Shown one piece after another: positions 1 to 9,868 of a stretch of DNA of 64,000 bases. Position 1 is the first letter of the stretch, and every line of letters starts with the position of its first letter. Position numbers and translations under genes: made by a program. The DNA is from Calamus simplicifolius. Lineage: Eukaryota; Streptophyta; Magnoliopsida; Arecales; Arecaceae. Location of the stretch: assembly GCA_900491605.1 (NCBI GenBank), contig UESW01003880.1, forward strand, positions 1,471,119-1,535,118, written 5' to 3'. The notes under the pieces were generated by a model that saw only the letters and a list, made by a program, of their open reading frames with translations, was not told the DNA's origin and ran no database searches.

Positions 1-387
1 AAAGATAATTTTTCTAATCAACTAAGTAAACATTGCCATGTCTATAACCAGTAAATACAATGCTATCATCAATAGAATTAGTTACAGTGCATAAGAAGAT
101 TTAAATGAAACATTAAAGTTTTTATCACATAATTGGCTTATACTAATTAGATTATGCTTCAAACCATTAACATAAAGTACATTATCAATAACTATAGATG
201 GAGTTATGCGAACTTTACCAAGGCCCATAATTTGACCTTTACCGTTATCGCCAAACGTCACAACTCCACCTTTCTTTTCCTAGGGTGATGAATTCATCTT
301 TGTCACCCGTCATATGTCTTGAGCAGCCACTATCAAGGTACCACTTTTTCTTTGATCTTTTGGCTACAAGACATTCCTGCAATATAA
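1..387 (-). pseudogene. pol: COP1 aspartic protease and start of pre-integrase region (partial)
   Basis: Minus-strand translation gives W-Y-L-D-S-G-C-S-R-H-M-T-G at about 304-343, the active-site motif of copia aspartic proteases (DSG at 326-334), followed by G-x-V-T-F-G-D-N and the N-L-I-S-I-S-Q-L block that precedes the GAG-pre-integrase domain. The protease cuts the Gag-Pol polyprotein. The coding region leaves the window at base 1. Confidence 0.82.
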
Positions 388-675
388 TCAAACTTTATGC
401 TTAGGTACCCAAGCTTTCTTGGGTCCTTCATGGTTAGCAGCAACAAAAATTGTTCCTTTCGGAACCCATATTTTCTTAGCTTTAACATTTAACTTGTTGT
501 TATTATTTAACGTTTTGCATTCAAATGATTTATGACCTTTTTCATTACATTTGAAACAAGTTATATTACTTTGGTTGGCTTTTATAAAAATATTCTTTAA
601 AGATTTTTGTTTCCTTAATGTGTTATATCCTAAACCTGCTTTGTCAAAAACAGCTTTTTGACTATCTAAGATCAT
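388..675 (-). pseudogene. gag: COP1 gag, second zinc knuckle
   Basis: The frame contains the motif D-K-A-G-L-G-Y-N near residue 11 and a second CCHC knuckle CFKCNEKGHKSFEC at residues 40-53, then W-V-P-K-G-T. Two knuckles separated by a coiled coil is the arrangement known from Sirevirus-type gags. It leads directly into protease coding to the left. Confidence 0.75.
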
Positions 676-802
676 GTTAAGTTTAGTTGAACTTAAAGTG
701 AATTTCTCAACAATGTCTTTATATTTTTTAACATCTTTCTTAAGAGAGTCATTTCTTTAACTTGCTGTTCTTTTTCTAAAGCTAAAGTTTCTAATTGATC
801 TT

Positions 803-1027
803 TTAAATCTTTGTTGAGTTTTTAGTTTCAGATTTTAACAAATCTATTTCTTGATTAAGATTATCTCTTTCTTTGCTAAGTTCTTCTTTTTCATTAGTTA
901 AGTTCTTAACTTCTAAAGCTAATTCATTTTTACTTTTAGCTAAACTAATATTGTCATTTTTCAAAAACTTATACTTCTTTTTCAAGGATTTAAAATCAAT
1001 CATAAGTTCATTGAAAGCCTCAAACAT
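803..1027 (-). pseudogene. gag: COP1 gag, coiled-coil segment
   Basis: The 74-residue frame is rich in K, E, L and N with heptad-like spacing (KSLKKKYKFLKNDN..., then NEKEELSKERDN), consistent with a coiled coil in the C-terminal half of long copia gags. It lies between the two zinc-knuckle pieces in the same orientation and is separated from both by frame changes. Confidence 0.6.
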
Positions 1028-1064
1028 TTCATCAAATGTAAATCATCATTTGAGTTTTCAGAAC

Positions 1065-1595
1065 TTACCTCATTGTCGTTGTCGTCGTCGTTGGCCATGA
1101 AGCAGATATTGGCAACTTCCTTTTGTCATCTTCTTCCGACGAGGAAGATTCATCAGACCATGTTGCCATGTATGCTTTCTTCTTTTTCTTGTAGGCCTTT
1201 TTCAGCAAAGGACAATCATACTTAAAGTGCCCTGGCTTTTTGCACTCATAACATACTAAGGGCTCTTTTTCTTTTTCTTTCTCCTTGTCCTTTTTCTTAT
1301 CCTTTTCTCCTTCAAATCTTGCTCCAAATTTCTTTTTATGGAAGGGCCTTTTTCTCATAAACTTTCTGAATTTTTTGGCCAAGAGAGCAGTTTCCTCATC
1401 ATCTTCATCATTACTTTCACTGCTGCTCTCTTCCATTTCTGCAGTCTTGAGGGCAAGTGTTTTCCTTCTTTTTGTTTCCTCCTCAACATGCTGCTTCATT
1501 GTTAACTCGTGGGTCATTAAGGATCCTAGAAGCTCCTCTAAAGGTAATGCATTGAGGTCCTTTGCTTCTTGGATAGCAGTGACTTTGCTTCCCAC
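1065..1595 (-). pseudogene. gag: COP1 gag, central part with first zinc knuckle
   Basis: This frame continues gag after the break: an EE-rich and KEKEKE-rich acidic/basic stretch, then the CCHC knuckle CYECKKPGHFKYDC (C-x2-C-x4-H-x4-C), which binds nucleic acid, then a serine/glutamate-rich tail. The first residues are not a true start; the frame is entered by frameshift from the upstream piece. Confidence 0.8.
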
Positions 1596-1757
1596 GATCT
1601 TGGTAGTGACCTAAGAATTTTGCGCACAAGGTCAGCATTAGAATAAATTCTACCAAGACTTTTCAACCATTCACAATATCAGTAAATCTAGTGAACATGC
1701 ATGTGATGGTTTCAGTTTGTTCCATTGTAAACAATTCATATTTATGAACCAAAATAT

Positions 1758-2144
1758 TTATTTTTGATTCTTTACTTGGTTTGTTCCTTCATGAGTTATT
1801 TCCAACCTATCCCAAATTTCTTTTGCGGAATTACAAGTTGAGATTCGGTTGAATTCATTTGAGTCTAAGGAACAATATAAAATATTAATGGCCTTAGCAT
1901 TTAGTTGTGCCATTCTCCTATCATTATCATTCCAATCCCTTTCGGGTTTAGGAACAATAGTGCCATCAATAAGGTGTGTGGGTGTACTAGGTCCATTTAT
2001 TATTACTCCCCACAATTCATAGTCCGAAGCTTGAATGAATATTCTCATTCTAGCTTTCCAATATGAATAGTTGGTTCCATTAAATAAAGGAGGTCGATTC
2101 GTAGAATGACCTTCAGCAAAACTTGAACCAATTTGTGTTGCCAT
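1758..2144 (-). pseudogene. gag: COP1 gag, N-terminal part
   Basis: The reading frame starts with MATQIGSSF 49 bp after the PBS and encodes the N-terminal copia gag domain: N-Y-x-x-W-K-x-R-M at residues 26-34 and the A-K-E-I-W-D-R-L block near residue 107 (UBN2/DUF4219 type). Gag forms the particle that packages element RNA. The frame is lost at about 1758; gag-like coding resumes in other frames down to 1065, so at least two indels are present. The family assignment is firm; the protein is not intact. Confidence 0.85.
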
Positions 2145-2192
2145 ATGGATCTTTAGCCCTTGATCGTGAGATCAAATTCTAAATGAGCACTT

Positions 2193-2204
2193 GCTCTGAT
2201 ACCA
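2193..2204 (-). other. COP1 primer binding site (initiator Met-tRNA type)
   Basis: The minus strand reads TGGTATCAGAGC, the standard copia PBS complementary to the 3' end of plant initiator methionine tRNA. It sits 3 bp from the LTR end. Confidence 0.92.
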
Positions 2205-3120
2205 ATTGTTGGCCCAGATGGCAACCCAAGAGGGGGGGGGTGAATTGGGTTCTTAAAAATTTAAGACTTTTTAACTTTAATTGATTAGTTAGCAAGATGT
2301 GCAAGTGAGAGGCTAACTAAAATAATACACAAGCAAATAAAGAGAGATAGAGAAAGAGAAAATATAGCACGGCAAACACAAGATAATTTTATAGTGGTTC
2401 GGTGCAACCAACACCTACGTCCACTCCCAAGATTCACTTGGGTCCACACTATAATCTCTCTAGATTACAGCCGAGTTGTTTTCCAAGCTCACAACTCAAA
2501 CTTGTTGTTTTACCGGGTGCACAACGAACCCAGCTGGTTTTAACTCGGGCTTACCAGCACAAAACCCTACACGTTGTTTTTCACGGGCTCACAACTAACC
2601 CAACACAAGCACTCCGGCTTGCAACGAGGTATACCAACCTCCACTGATTCAATCCACTGATTGAATCAGCAAACAATAAGAATAATAGTGTTTGAACAAT
2701 GAAGTGCTCCCCTTGAGCAAATATACAAATGAAGTACAAAATAAAGGTTAGAAAAGCCTGATAGTATTGCAGATGGTAGAGGCTTGGGCTTTCTTCCTTC
2801 TTCTCTTTAACTCCTCTTGAAGTGTTGAATCACGCCTCAGCAAGATTCTTGACCGTTGAAGACTTTGGAGTTGAGATGAAGCTTTTTCCCTTTTGAAAAT
2901 CCTCCGATTTGACCTTTGAAATGCTTGTGGATTTTCTTTTGACTCTTGTGGATTGATGGAAAGGAGCAGACGAAACTTTCTCTTGGATTTCACTCCTTTT
3001 GAATCACTCTCCTTTGAGCTAAATGATTTTTCCAATATGCTCTGTTTTTCCTCTTTTCAAATGATATTCTTTTCTCTCTTTTTGATTTTCTCTGGGTTGT
3101 TTGATTTGAAAAGAGCTCCT

Positions 3121-3129
3121 CTATTTATA
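3121..3129 (-). promoter_or_regulatory. TATA box of COP1 LTR
   Basis: The minus strand reads TATAAATAG, about 910 bp before the LTR/PBS junction. It is the best TATA match in the LTR and would mark the U3/R boundary about 30 bp downstream. Confidence 0.55.
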
Positions 3130-3236
3130 GAATCTGCAAAAATATATCCGTTAGAGACAAGAAAAATAGCCGTTATTCAAAAATCTTACCGTTGGGGCTG
3201 ATGTGTCATCGTTAAAAATCGCGCCCAGATTTCGCG

Positions 3237-3547
3237 GAGTCGACTCGAGCTTTGTGGGAGTCGGCTCGAAGTCGATTACCAAAATAGAAACATTTTAAGC
3301 ATTGAAGGGTCGACTCGCGAAAACTAAAGTGTCGGCTCCTGAAAGTCGGGAGTCGACTCGAGGAAAATGGGGAGTCGACTCGAGAAGTGCTCAAAAAATA
3401 TGGGTTCTGTTGTTTGAGCGGAGTCGGCTCGCACAGACAGGAGTCGGCTCGCAAGAAGTCAGGGGTCGACTCTTGAAAACCCAAGGGTCGACTCGAGAAA
3501 ATCAGACATTTTGGGGAGTCGACTCGGAAACCCTTGAGTCGGCTCGG
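3237..3547. repeat. GTCGACTC / GTCGGCTC motif cluster in COP1 LTR
   Basis: About twelve copies of an 8-9 bp motif, either GTCGACTC (containing the palindrome GTCGAC) or GTCGGCTC, are spaced irregularly at 20-50 bp through the U3 part of the LTR. The copies are interspersed, not head-to-tail. Confidence 0.75.
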
Positions 3548-4185
3548 GAGCGATACAAAAATCAGAAAAATGTTCTGATAGACTTTAAAACTTGTCCCAA
3601 TTAAATTTAAAATATAAATTTGACTTGAATACATTAAATATGACGTTTATCATGGATTCAAGACATGTTTCAAGAATTCATCGATTGAATTATAATGTGT
3701 AAAAATTCCTTTTTGAAATCTTTTAAGCATAGAACTTGAAACTCCTTTTTCTAATAGATTCAAAACTCATTAATATAACCATTGATAGTTCATTCCTTTC
3801 AATTTGAATAAGCTCAAGGTTTTTGATAAATAAACACATTGTATTCTTTAAGGTACTCATGGCTTTTGGAAATCATCAAAATCAATAAAGTTGGAGCAAT
3901 TATGTTTCAATAATTTCTCAACAGAGTACGAGTTCGAATGGCACGTCTTGGATGGGACGTCTTGGTTTAACTGGCTTGCGCAATGATGCCTTAATTAATG
4001 CGACAGGGTCATCTCAGCCTTCGGGGCTAAGGCTCCTCCGCGAGCGGCGGTTAGGATTGCGCCACGCTTTGAATCCCGATCGATCGGGTGGTTGTCGAGG
4101 CGATTTCGGATGCCTGGGACGAGACGCCCCACCTTTTTAGGGAGGCTCCCTTGGCAGAGAAGCAAAGCGGCGGCCGCATTGGCGT

Positions 4186-4199
4186 TATATATATATATG
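4186..4199 (+). promoter_or_regulatory. TATA-like element upstream of the TAT1 antisense ORF
   Basis: An alternating TATATATATATATG run lies 127 bp before the ATG at 4326, on the strand opposite to gag-pol. Its place matches the TATA box before the equivalent ORF in TAT2. Confidence 0.5.
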
Positions 4200-4974
4200 T
4201 ATATGCGTGCGCGTGCGCTTGACGTCTTCTCGCTTTGCTTCCAAGTGGGTTCTGGTCTTTCATCTTCTGGGTTCTGGTCTTTCATCTTCTCCGATGCTCA
4301 TTGCTTTCGTTTGATACCTCTTTCAATGGCGATGAGCCCAGACGACGTGGCCTCCGAGATCGTTGCTGAGGACTTGGGGAGGATTCATCAACGGTATGGC
4401 TTGCCCTTGGACATCGTCCTACGGGTGCTGAAACCCGAAGATAGGGTTACCCGAGATTTGGAGTCCGAGGTCTTCATCTATGAAGACAGTTTGAAGGCGG
4501 GTCTCCGTTTTCCTCTCTATCCCCTGGTGAAGGAGATCATGACCCACTACAACATCAGTCCGTCAATGGTGGCTCCGAACAGTTGGCGGAATATCATCGG
4601 GTTCATCTCGATGTGTCATCAGATTCGGATCGTTGCCACCCTTCCCCTTTTTCGCGCTTGCTACCACCTGATTCCCAGGAGGAGATTGGAGTGGTCCTAC
4701 ATCGGGCCCCGGAAATCCTTCAACGTAATCGCGGATAAGCCTTCTTCCATCAAGGGGTGGAAGAGTCGGTTCGTCATCGCGGAGGGGAACATCGGCTCCG
4801 ACTTCCCTCGGAGATGGGGGGATGTTGTGAGGGATGCGAAGACGCATCCGGCCTTATCGGCACAAGAAGAGGAGGACTTGGACGTCCTCCGCAACGGGCA
4901 GGTATTTTCGGCTAATGACCTGCTATCGGAGGGGGCCCTTTTCGCAGCCGGGCTCAGCCCCTTGGACCCGCAAG

Positions 4975-5049
4975 GTGGGTTTCCTTCGTGCCGTGTATCT
5001 TTTTCGATTAGTGTGCTTGATTCTGAGTATGCGTGTTTTGGTGTGGCAG
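4975..5049 (+). other. Intron 1 of TAT1 antisense ORF
   Basis: 75 nt, GTGGGT donor and TGGCAG acceptor. It splits a codon after the first base, the same phase and relative position as intron 1 of the TAT2 antisense ORF. Its length is a multiple of three and it has no stop, so the unspliced frame stays open. Confidence 0.65.
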
Positions 5050-5939
5050 CCACAAGGTCGGCATTGTCGAGCCTCTCCAAGAGGAAGAGAGGGAAGCGTC
5101 CCGGGGAAGGTAGCGGCGCGGACAGCGGCCGGCCCGTGAAAAGGGCTCATGCTTCCGCGAGGAGTCCGCCGGATGCCGGGGCAGTTATGGCAGAAGCGCC
5201 GGGGGCGAAGGAGAGCCCGGGGAGGGAGGTTATGGCCTCCGACCCTCTCGTGTTGGAGATATCGGACAGTTCAGATGAGGCTCCAATGGCTCACCCGACC
5301 GCGTCCCCCCTGAAAGAGGAAACGGCGGTGGATTTAGAAGAGGGGACTGCTGTTGAGGAGGTTCAGGGGGAACTTTCTCTCGGCCTCTCTGCAGGGGAAC
5401 ACGGTAGCAGTGAGGCAGGTCAGACTGAGGCTTCGGGGGAGCCTGCGGAGGAGACACAAGTGGTGGAATAGGTCGGGACTTCGGAGGGCCTGGTGGCGGA
5501 CACACAAATAGTGATCATCGAGGAAGAGGCGTCGAAGGAGGGGACGCAGCAAGGCGGGAGCCCCGCATTGGGGGCTTCTTCGAGAAAGGTTTTGGGGAGG
5601 CTGGCTCTGGGGCTAGCCGAATTATCTGAGGAAACCCAAGCCATAGCCTTGACGGAGGAGGCCGGGAGATTGAAGGCCTCTCAGGCGGAGGCCGCCCAGG
5701 CTGGTCCCTCGGGTGGGGTTGGCTCATTCGGCAGCTCGGACGCTAGTATCGAGGAGGCGTTCTCTACCATGATAAGGTCGGCCTTGTATCCGGGCGCGGA
5801 CCCTTCGGCGGATAAGTTTGCCGACCTGGGGCTGGTCGATGCTGCATTCGGGCAGCAAGGCGTGGCAGAAAGTATCCACCTTCTTCCCGACATTGATAAC
5901 ACAACATTGATGAGGATGACCCGGGCCTATGCCTCGCGG

Positions 5940-6017
5940 GTGAGCTATTTTCCTTGCACGATAGACGTTTCTCGATTGATCCCAACGTGGCCTCTTATTC
6001 AATTTTTGCTTTTGCAG
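5940..6017 (+). other. Intron 2 of TAT1 antisense ORF
   Basis: 78 nt, GTGAGC donor and a pyrimidine-rich TTTGCTTTTGCAG acceptor. T-rich content contrasts with the GC-rich exons on either side, which supports a real intron. Confidence 0.65.
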
Positions 6018-6649
6018 AGTGTTTTGCTTTCCCGGGCGATTTGCTGGCGCTTGAGTTTGGTGACGGGGGCCAGTGTCCAGGCTCGGAGGGAGAATGTCGA
6101 GCTTCAGTCGCGGCTGAAGGTGTCTGAGCAGTTTGAAGAGCTCATGGACACGATGGATAGGAACTTGAAGGGGCAAGGGCGGCACACCAGGTCGCTCTGG
6201 CTGAGGTGTCCAAGCATAAGCGCAGGGTGGAGGAGTTAGAGGAACTCCTGGCGAAGAACGACAATGCTTGCTTGGAATTGGCCAGAATTGAGTCAAAGCA
6301 CTCTGCGGAGGTGGCGGCGATGCGGCGGGAACACGGCGAAAGTATGAACCGGCTGGGGAGAGAGGCCGACGAGGAAAGAAGGCGTTTGGCGGGGATGCTC
6401 GGTGAAGTGGAGGGGCGACTAAAGCGCCGCGATAGCGAGATTGCCCATTTGAAAGAGGGCGCTAAGTGGGACCAGGGAACGATAGCTCGGGTGAGCGGCG
6501 AATTATCCCAAGCCCGGAGGGATATCGAGGCCAGACAGCTGAAGATCAGTGCTCTGCAGGAGAGGGTCGAGCTGGTACGGGCTGACAGGTCGAGAGCCAG
6601 GAGCGAGGCAGAAGAGATGGCCAAGAGGTTGGCCGAGCGAGAGGCGGAG

Positions 6650-6723
6650 GTATGCTCTTATTTTTCCTTTTCTGTTTTTACCACTGGGTTCTCACAGTGC
6701 CGATTTGATTTTGAATTTTTCGG
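6650..6723 (+). other. Intron 3 of TAT1 antisense ORF (acceptor damaged)
   Basis: 74 nt, GTATGC donor after a glutamate codon and a T-rich body. The expected AG before ATGGCGAAG reads GG (6722-6723), so splicing at this site is probably lost. Confidence 0.5.
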
Positions 6724-7242
6724 ATGGCGAAGATGGAGTCGGAGGTTCGGGCTCTTCAAGGTGAGCTCGTGTCCACTCGTAGTAGGAGTTCAGAGCTCGA
6801 GGCGCGGGTTAGCGAGTTTGATGAGAAAAATATCATTTTGCGGGCCCAAGTCGCAGAGGCCGAGAAACGGGCCACTGAGGCCAACACGCAGCTCGCCATA
6901 CTCAAGGGGAGGCAAGACGCTATGAGCGTAGACGCGTTCCATCACGGGATGGAAGAGTGCAAGCAGAGGATACTCAGTGGGCACCCGGAATGGGACCTTT
7001 CTTTTCTGAGCGTCGAAGATTCCGAAGACGGCGAGTCCAAAGAAGAAGACGAAGATGAATGTGTCGATGTTTCTGACGCCGAGCCTGGCGGCGCCCCTGG
7101 TCCCAGCGAAGCCGTAGCCTCCGAGGGACGGTCGCAAACTATCACAGAGGGGGTGAAAATATCAGAGAAGGGCGAATCTAGCCGTGCTCCTGCAGATGTG
7201 ACTGAGGGTATTCCCAAAGCCGGTGGGGCTCCTGGCTCTTAG

Positions 7243-7422
7243 GAGCCGCTCTTGTATCTTTCCCTTTTAGACATTTGTTTGACATTTCGTAGCAAAGGAA
7301 TTTCCTGTTTTCATCTGAGTGTTGTTCCTGCGTGACTTCGCTATTGCTTAGCCTTGCCTCAATGATGAGCGACCCATGGCTCGCTGATACCCTTGGGCCA
7401 CCTTTAGTTTGAGACCAGGAAA
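7243..7422 (+). other. 3' flank of TAT1 antisense ORF
   Basis: T-rich sequence after the stop (CTTGTATCTTTCCCTTTTAG) resembles a plant 3' UTR. No AATAAA is present before the array starts. Confidence 0.35.
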
Positions 7423-7790
7423 GTGTATCGGCTCGGGCCGACAGGCAAAATAGGTCGGTTTGGACCGACGAACAAAGTGGGTCGGCTAGGGCCGACGGGC
7501 AAAGTAGGTCGGTTGGAGCCGGCAAGCGAAATAGGTCGACTGGGGCCGACAGGCGAAATAGGTCGGCTGGGGCCGATAGATAAAATAGATCGGCTGGGGC
7601 CGACAGGTAAAATAGGTCGGCTGGGGCCGACAGATAAAATGGGTCGCATGGGGCCGACAGATAAAGTAGGTCGGCTGGGGCCGACAGGCGAAATAGGTCG
7701 GCAGGGGCTGACAGATAAAATGGGTCGGCTGGGGCCGACAGACAAAATGGGTCGGCTGGGGCCGATGGACAAAATGGGTCGGCGCGCTTC
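7423..7790. repeat. 27-bp tandem array, about 13 copies (TAT1)
   Basis: The unit is about GGTCGGCTGGGGCCGACAGG plus an A-rich 7-bp tail. Each unit contains the dyad GTCGGC-TGGG-GCCGAC (6-bp arms). A length divisible by three keeps the array open in several frames, giving repetitive nine-residue peptides that are not evidence for a protein. Confidence 0.9.
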
Positions 7791-9221
7791 CTACCATCCT
7801 ACCAGCGCCCTGCTGTCTCGCAGGCAATTCGGTTTTTACTTTACTAGAAACGGTGATACGGCACAGTGGGGGGCATAAAGCTGCATCAGAGCTTTCCGGA
7901 AGATGCCCTTTTCCCATGCAGGTCACTTTGTCGTGATGCGTACGTAACCGCCTATCACTGGAGGGTACTATTCTCGAAGGACGATTTTCTGAGCCTACCA
8001 GTTTTCGAAGCGTCAGCGGACGATTTCCTGCATTTAATGACCATGATTCGGGATCAGGAGGGGATCTTCGTACACGTCCTGGTTCAGGCGGTGGGTTTGG
8101 CGCGCAGTGGGGAGCCAATCTTGAGAGACCACGTGGAGGTACTGCTTGGAAGTTTAAATCTCAGGACGCGCAGTCTGGGTAGCTTTTCCCAGTCCATTTC
8201 CGCCTATAAAAAGGAAAAAAGGGGTCTCATCTGGTTATCCCCAAAGCTTCTTTCTCGTTAGAGCTCCCATCGTGCTCATTTCTCTGTTGTTTGCAAATGA
8301 GAGGATCAGGCCTAGGCTCCTTGCCGCCGGATAGCTGGGGCGATCGGGGAGCAGCTAGAGAATGGCTCGCCCTTAGGGGATGGGTCCCGGAGATCATATG
8401 GAGAGCGCACAAAGAGGGCACAGAGATCATATGGAAAGCGCACATATGCATTTCCTATGTGGTCTTCGTGGCCCGTTATGGGGGAGTCACGGTAGGAAGC
8501 GCACGCGGGCCTCCCATGGTTTGTGTGTATTTCGCCTCCTCCCCTGGTTCGGACTCCTGGGATCAGCCGTTTGGGGAGGGGGTGGGAGCGCCTCGCTCGC
8601 CGACTCCTTGTCCTTGAGACATGGCAAGGTGCGGCAGTACACCCCCGGTTGGGTGGTTTGGGATGGCCGTCCAGATATCCCGGTTGGGTCACTGAGATAT
8701 CGCCACGACTCGGAGCCAGTCGCAACTATTGGTCCGTGTCAACGGGCAATTATCGGCCCTAACCAACTGGGACGCGATCACAACTGTCTGGTTGCCCGAG
8801 TTTTGTATTTGCCTTATTTTATGCATTTCAATGTTCTTGTAACACCTGTGAGGCATTTGTAATTGATCATGATCGGCAATAAAGAGAATCATTTTCTGTT
8901 TTTCAATCCGTGCCGAGCTTGCTATTATTATTGCTTGTGGGGTGCCGAAAGCGTTCCGTTCATCCTTAGACGAGGATCTCGCGCCACCCGAACTAATCGA
9001 GGTTCGTATTCGGCGATTCGTAGGTCATTCGGGGAAACACGCCCCTTACTCTGGTCGAAAACTTGGTGTTTTTGCGCTTCGCTTTTCCTAGAGCCTGATT
9101 TATCGTAGGTCGGTCTTAGCCGAAGCTCAGGGAATCCGCACCCCTTCTTGTCATGGTTCAAGGGACCAGTCACTCGGGATAGTCGAGTTTCGGGGAACAA
9201 TTTGCTTGGCCCAGCCAAGGT
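7791..9221. other. TAT1 3' region without a recognised gene
   Basis: No supported coding sequence. A plus-strand TATAAAAA at 8205-8212 is followed by pyrimidine-rich sequence like a transcription start. T-rich sequence with AATAAA near 8878-8883 resembles a plus-strand polyadenylation region. Together these could bound a plus-strand non-coding transcript of about 0.65 kb; this is inference from short motifs. Confidence 0.35.
8205..8212 (+). promoter_or_regulatory. Candidate TATA box in TAT1 3' region
   Basis: TATAAAAA within CGCCTATAAAAAGG, followed 40-60 bp later by a CT-rich stretch. No coding sequence follows, so only the motif itself supports a promoter. Confidence 0.3.
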
Positions 9222-9405
9222 TCGAAGAATTTTAGCTCGGCCCTGCCGAGGTTTGGAGAATTGGTAGCTCGGCCCTGCCGAGGTTCGGAGAATTTTGTAG
9301 CTCGGCCCTGCCGAGGTTCGGAGAATTGGTAGCTCGGCCCTGCCGAGGTTCGGAGAATTGGTAGCTCGGCCCTGCCGAGGTTTGGAGAATTTTGTAGCTC
9401 GGAGG
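9222..9405. repeat. About 31-bp tandem array, six copies (TAT1)
   Basis: The unit AGCTCGGCCCTGCCGAGGTT plus CGGAGAATTGG carries the dyad CTCGGC-CCT-GCCGAG. It is the same core as half of the 62-bp unit at 10640-11815, so the two arrays share an origin. Confidence 0.9.
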
Positions 9406-9743
9406 GAGCGATTCAGTCGCCGTTGCAGGCCACAGCGTTAGGTCCACGTGGCGCTTGATAAAGGGGGCGCCCGAGCGGAACGGGCGGCGTGTTGTCATGC
9501 TTTTATTGGCTATGCTGCTTTTTCCGAGGGGGCGAGTTATCGGCTGAGCGGCGGACTTCCACGTTTTCCGAGAAAAAAGGGGGTAGTATTAAGCGGCTCG
9601 GGGAAGCGCCGAATGTATTTAATGCGAGGGGCGACAGATTGGAAAGTGTTCGCCTGGGGAACCCCCGATCAATCTGCTCACGCTTATCGATCTTACTCGG
9701 GATAGGGCGTGACTCTTCGGATTCCTCACGCATTAGAATGGTG

Positions 9744-9816
9744 ACACGTGGCAAACTCTCATGGGTCGGCGTTTGCGGCACGGCCGATCGGGATACCTGC
9801 CTGGCGGGTATAAATA
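9744..9816 (+). promoter_or_regulatory. G-box and TATA box before the small TAT1 ORF
   Basis: ACACGTGGC (9744-9752), a G-box/ABRE-type core, lies 56 bp upstream of TATAAATA (9809-9816). The ATG of the small ORF is 52 bp after the TATA box. Spacing suits a plant pol II promoter on the strand opposite to gag-pol. Confidence 0.5.
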
Positions 9817-9868
9817 TGACCGAGGGGGATTGGTTTCGGCCATCCCTCGGTCTGAGCTCCAAAAAGGA

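Larger units (their letters stand above)
1..3923 (-). mobile_element. COP1: Ty1-copia LTR retrotransposon, 5' half (partial)
   Basis: The minus strand reads LTR (2208-3923), primer binding site, gag, then aspartic protease, running off the left edge of the window. Order and motifs are those of a Ty1-copia element. A 1.7-kb LTR, a gag with a coiled coil and two zinc knuckles suggest the Sirevirus (Maximus/SIRE) lineage, but this is inference. Integrase, RT, RNase H and the other LTR would lie to the left. The gag is broken by frameshifts, so it is non-functional. The LTR abuts TAT1 sequence, so COP1 appears to have inserted into TAT1; the candidate 5-bp duplication is GAGTA at 3924-3928 and its partner is outside the window. 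Confidence 0.88.
2208..3923 (-). repeat. COP1 5' LTR
   Basis: It begins TGTTG at 2208 and ends CAACA at 3923 on the plus strand, giving the usual TG...CA termini with 5-bp inverted ends, about 1716 bp. The PBS lies 3 bp inside the element. A G-run (2225-2233) lies near the end. The segment 3237-3547 is filled with GTCGACTC/GTCGGCTC motifs. No second copy is in the window, so the outer boundary rests on the terminal motif alone. Confidence 0.8.
4326..7242 (+). pseudogene. TAT1 additional ORF, antisense to gag-pol: 'putative gypsy-type transposon' domain plus coiled coil
   Basis: The start MAMSPDDVAS at 4326 opens an N-terminal domain of the plant family called putative gypsy-type transposon (Transposase_28/PF04195-like): residues 10-170 include GLPLDIVLRVLKPEDRV, PLYPLVKEIM, S-W-R-N-I-I-G-F and S-S-I-K-G-W-K-S-R-F. 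A low-complexity acidic centre follows, then a long coiled coil (6200-6900) and a C-terminal A-F-H-x-G-x-x-x-C-K motif with an acidic tail. Four exons are inferred: 4326-4974, 5050-5939, 6018-6649 and 6724-7242. Breaks are a TAG at 5469-5471, a frameshift near 6175 and a damaged acceptor before 6724. The function of the family is unknown. An equivalent ORF lies antisense in TAT2. Confidence 0.75.

Noticed and set aside
2193..2204. Possible Met-tRNA genes at the GGTATCAGAGC matches (also 20247)
   Set aside because: Only the 12-nt complement of the tRNA 3' end is present, as expected for a PBS; no cloverleaf.
7423..8118. Repetitive ORFs on both strands (L-G-P-T-G-K type)
   Set aside because: 27-bp array; length divisible by three keeps frames open without coding selection.
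7866..8261. 131-codon plus-strand ORF after the TAT1 27-bp array
   Set aside because: No domain, no promoter at a proper distance, and it overlaps the candidate TATA box at 8205.
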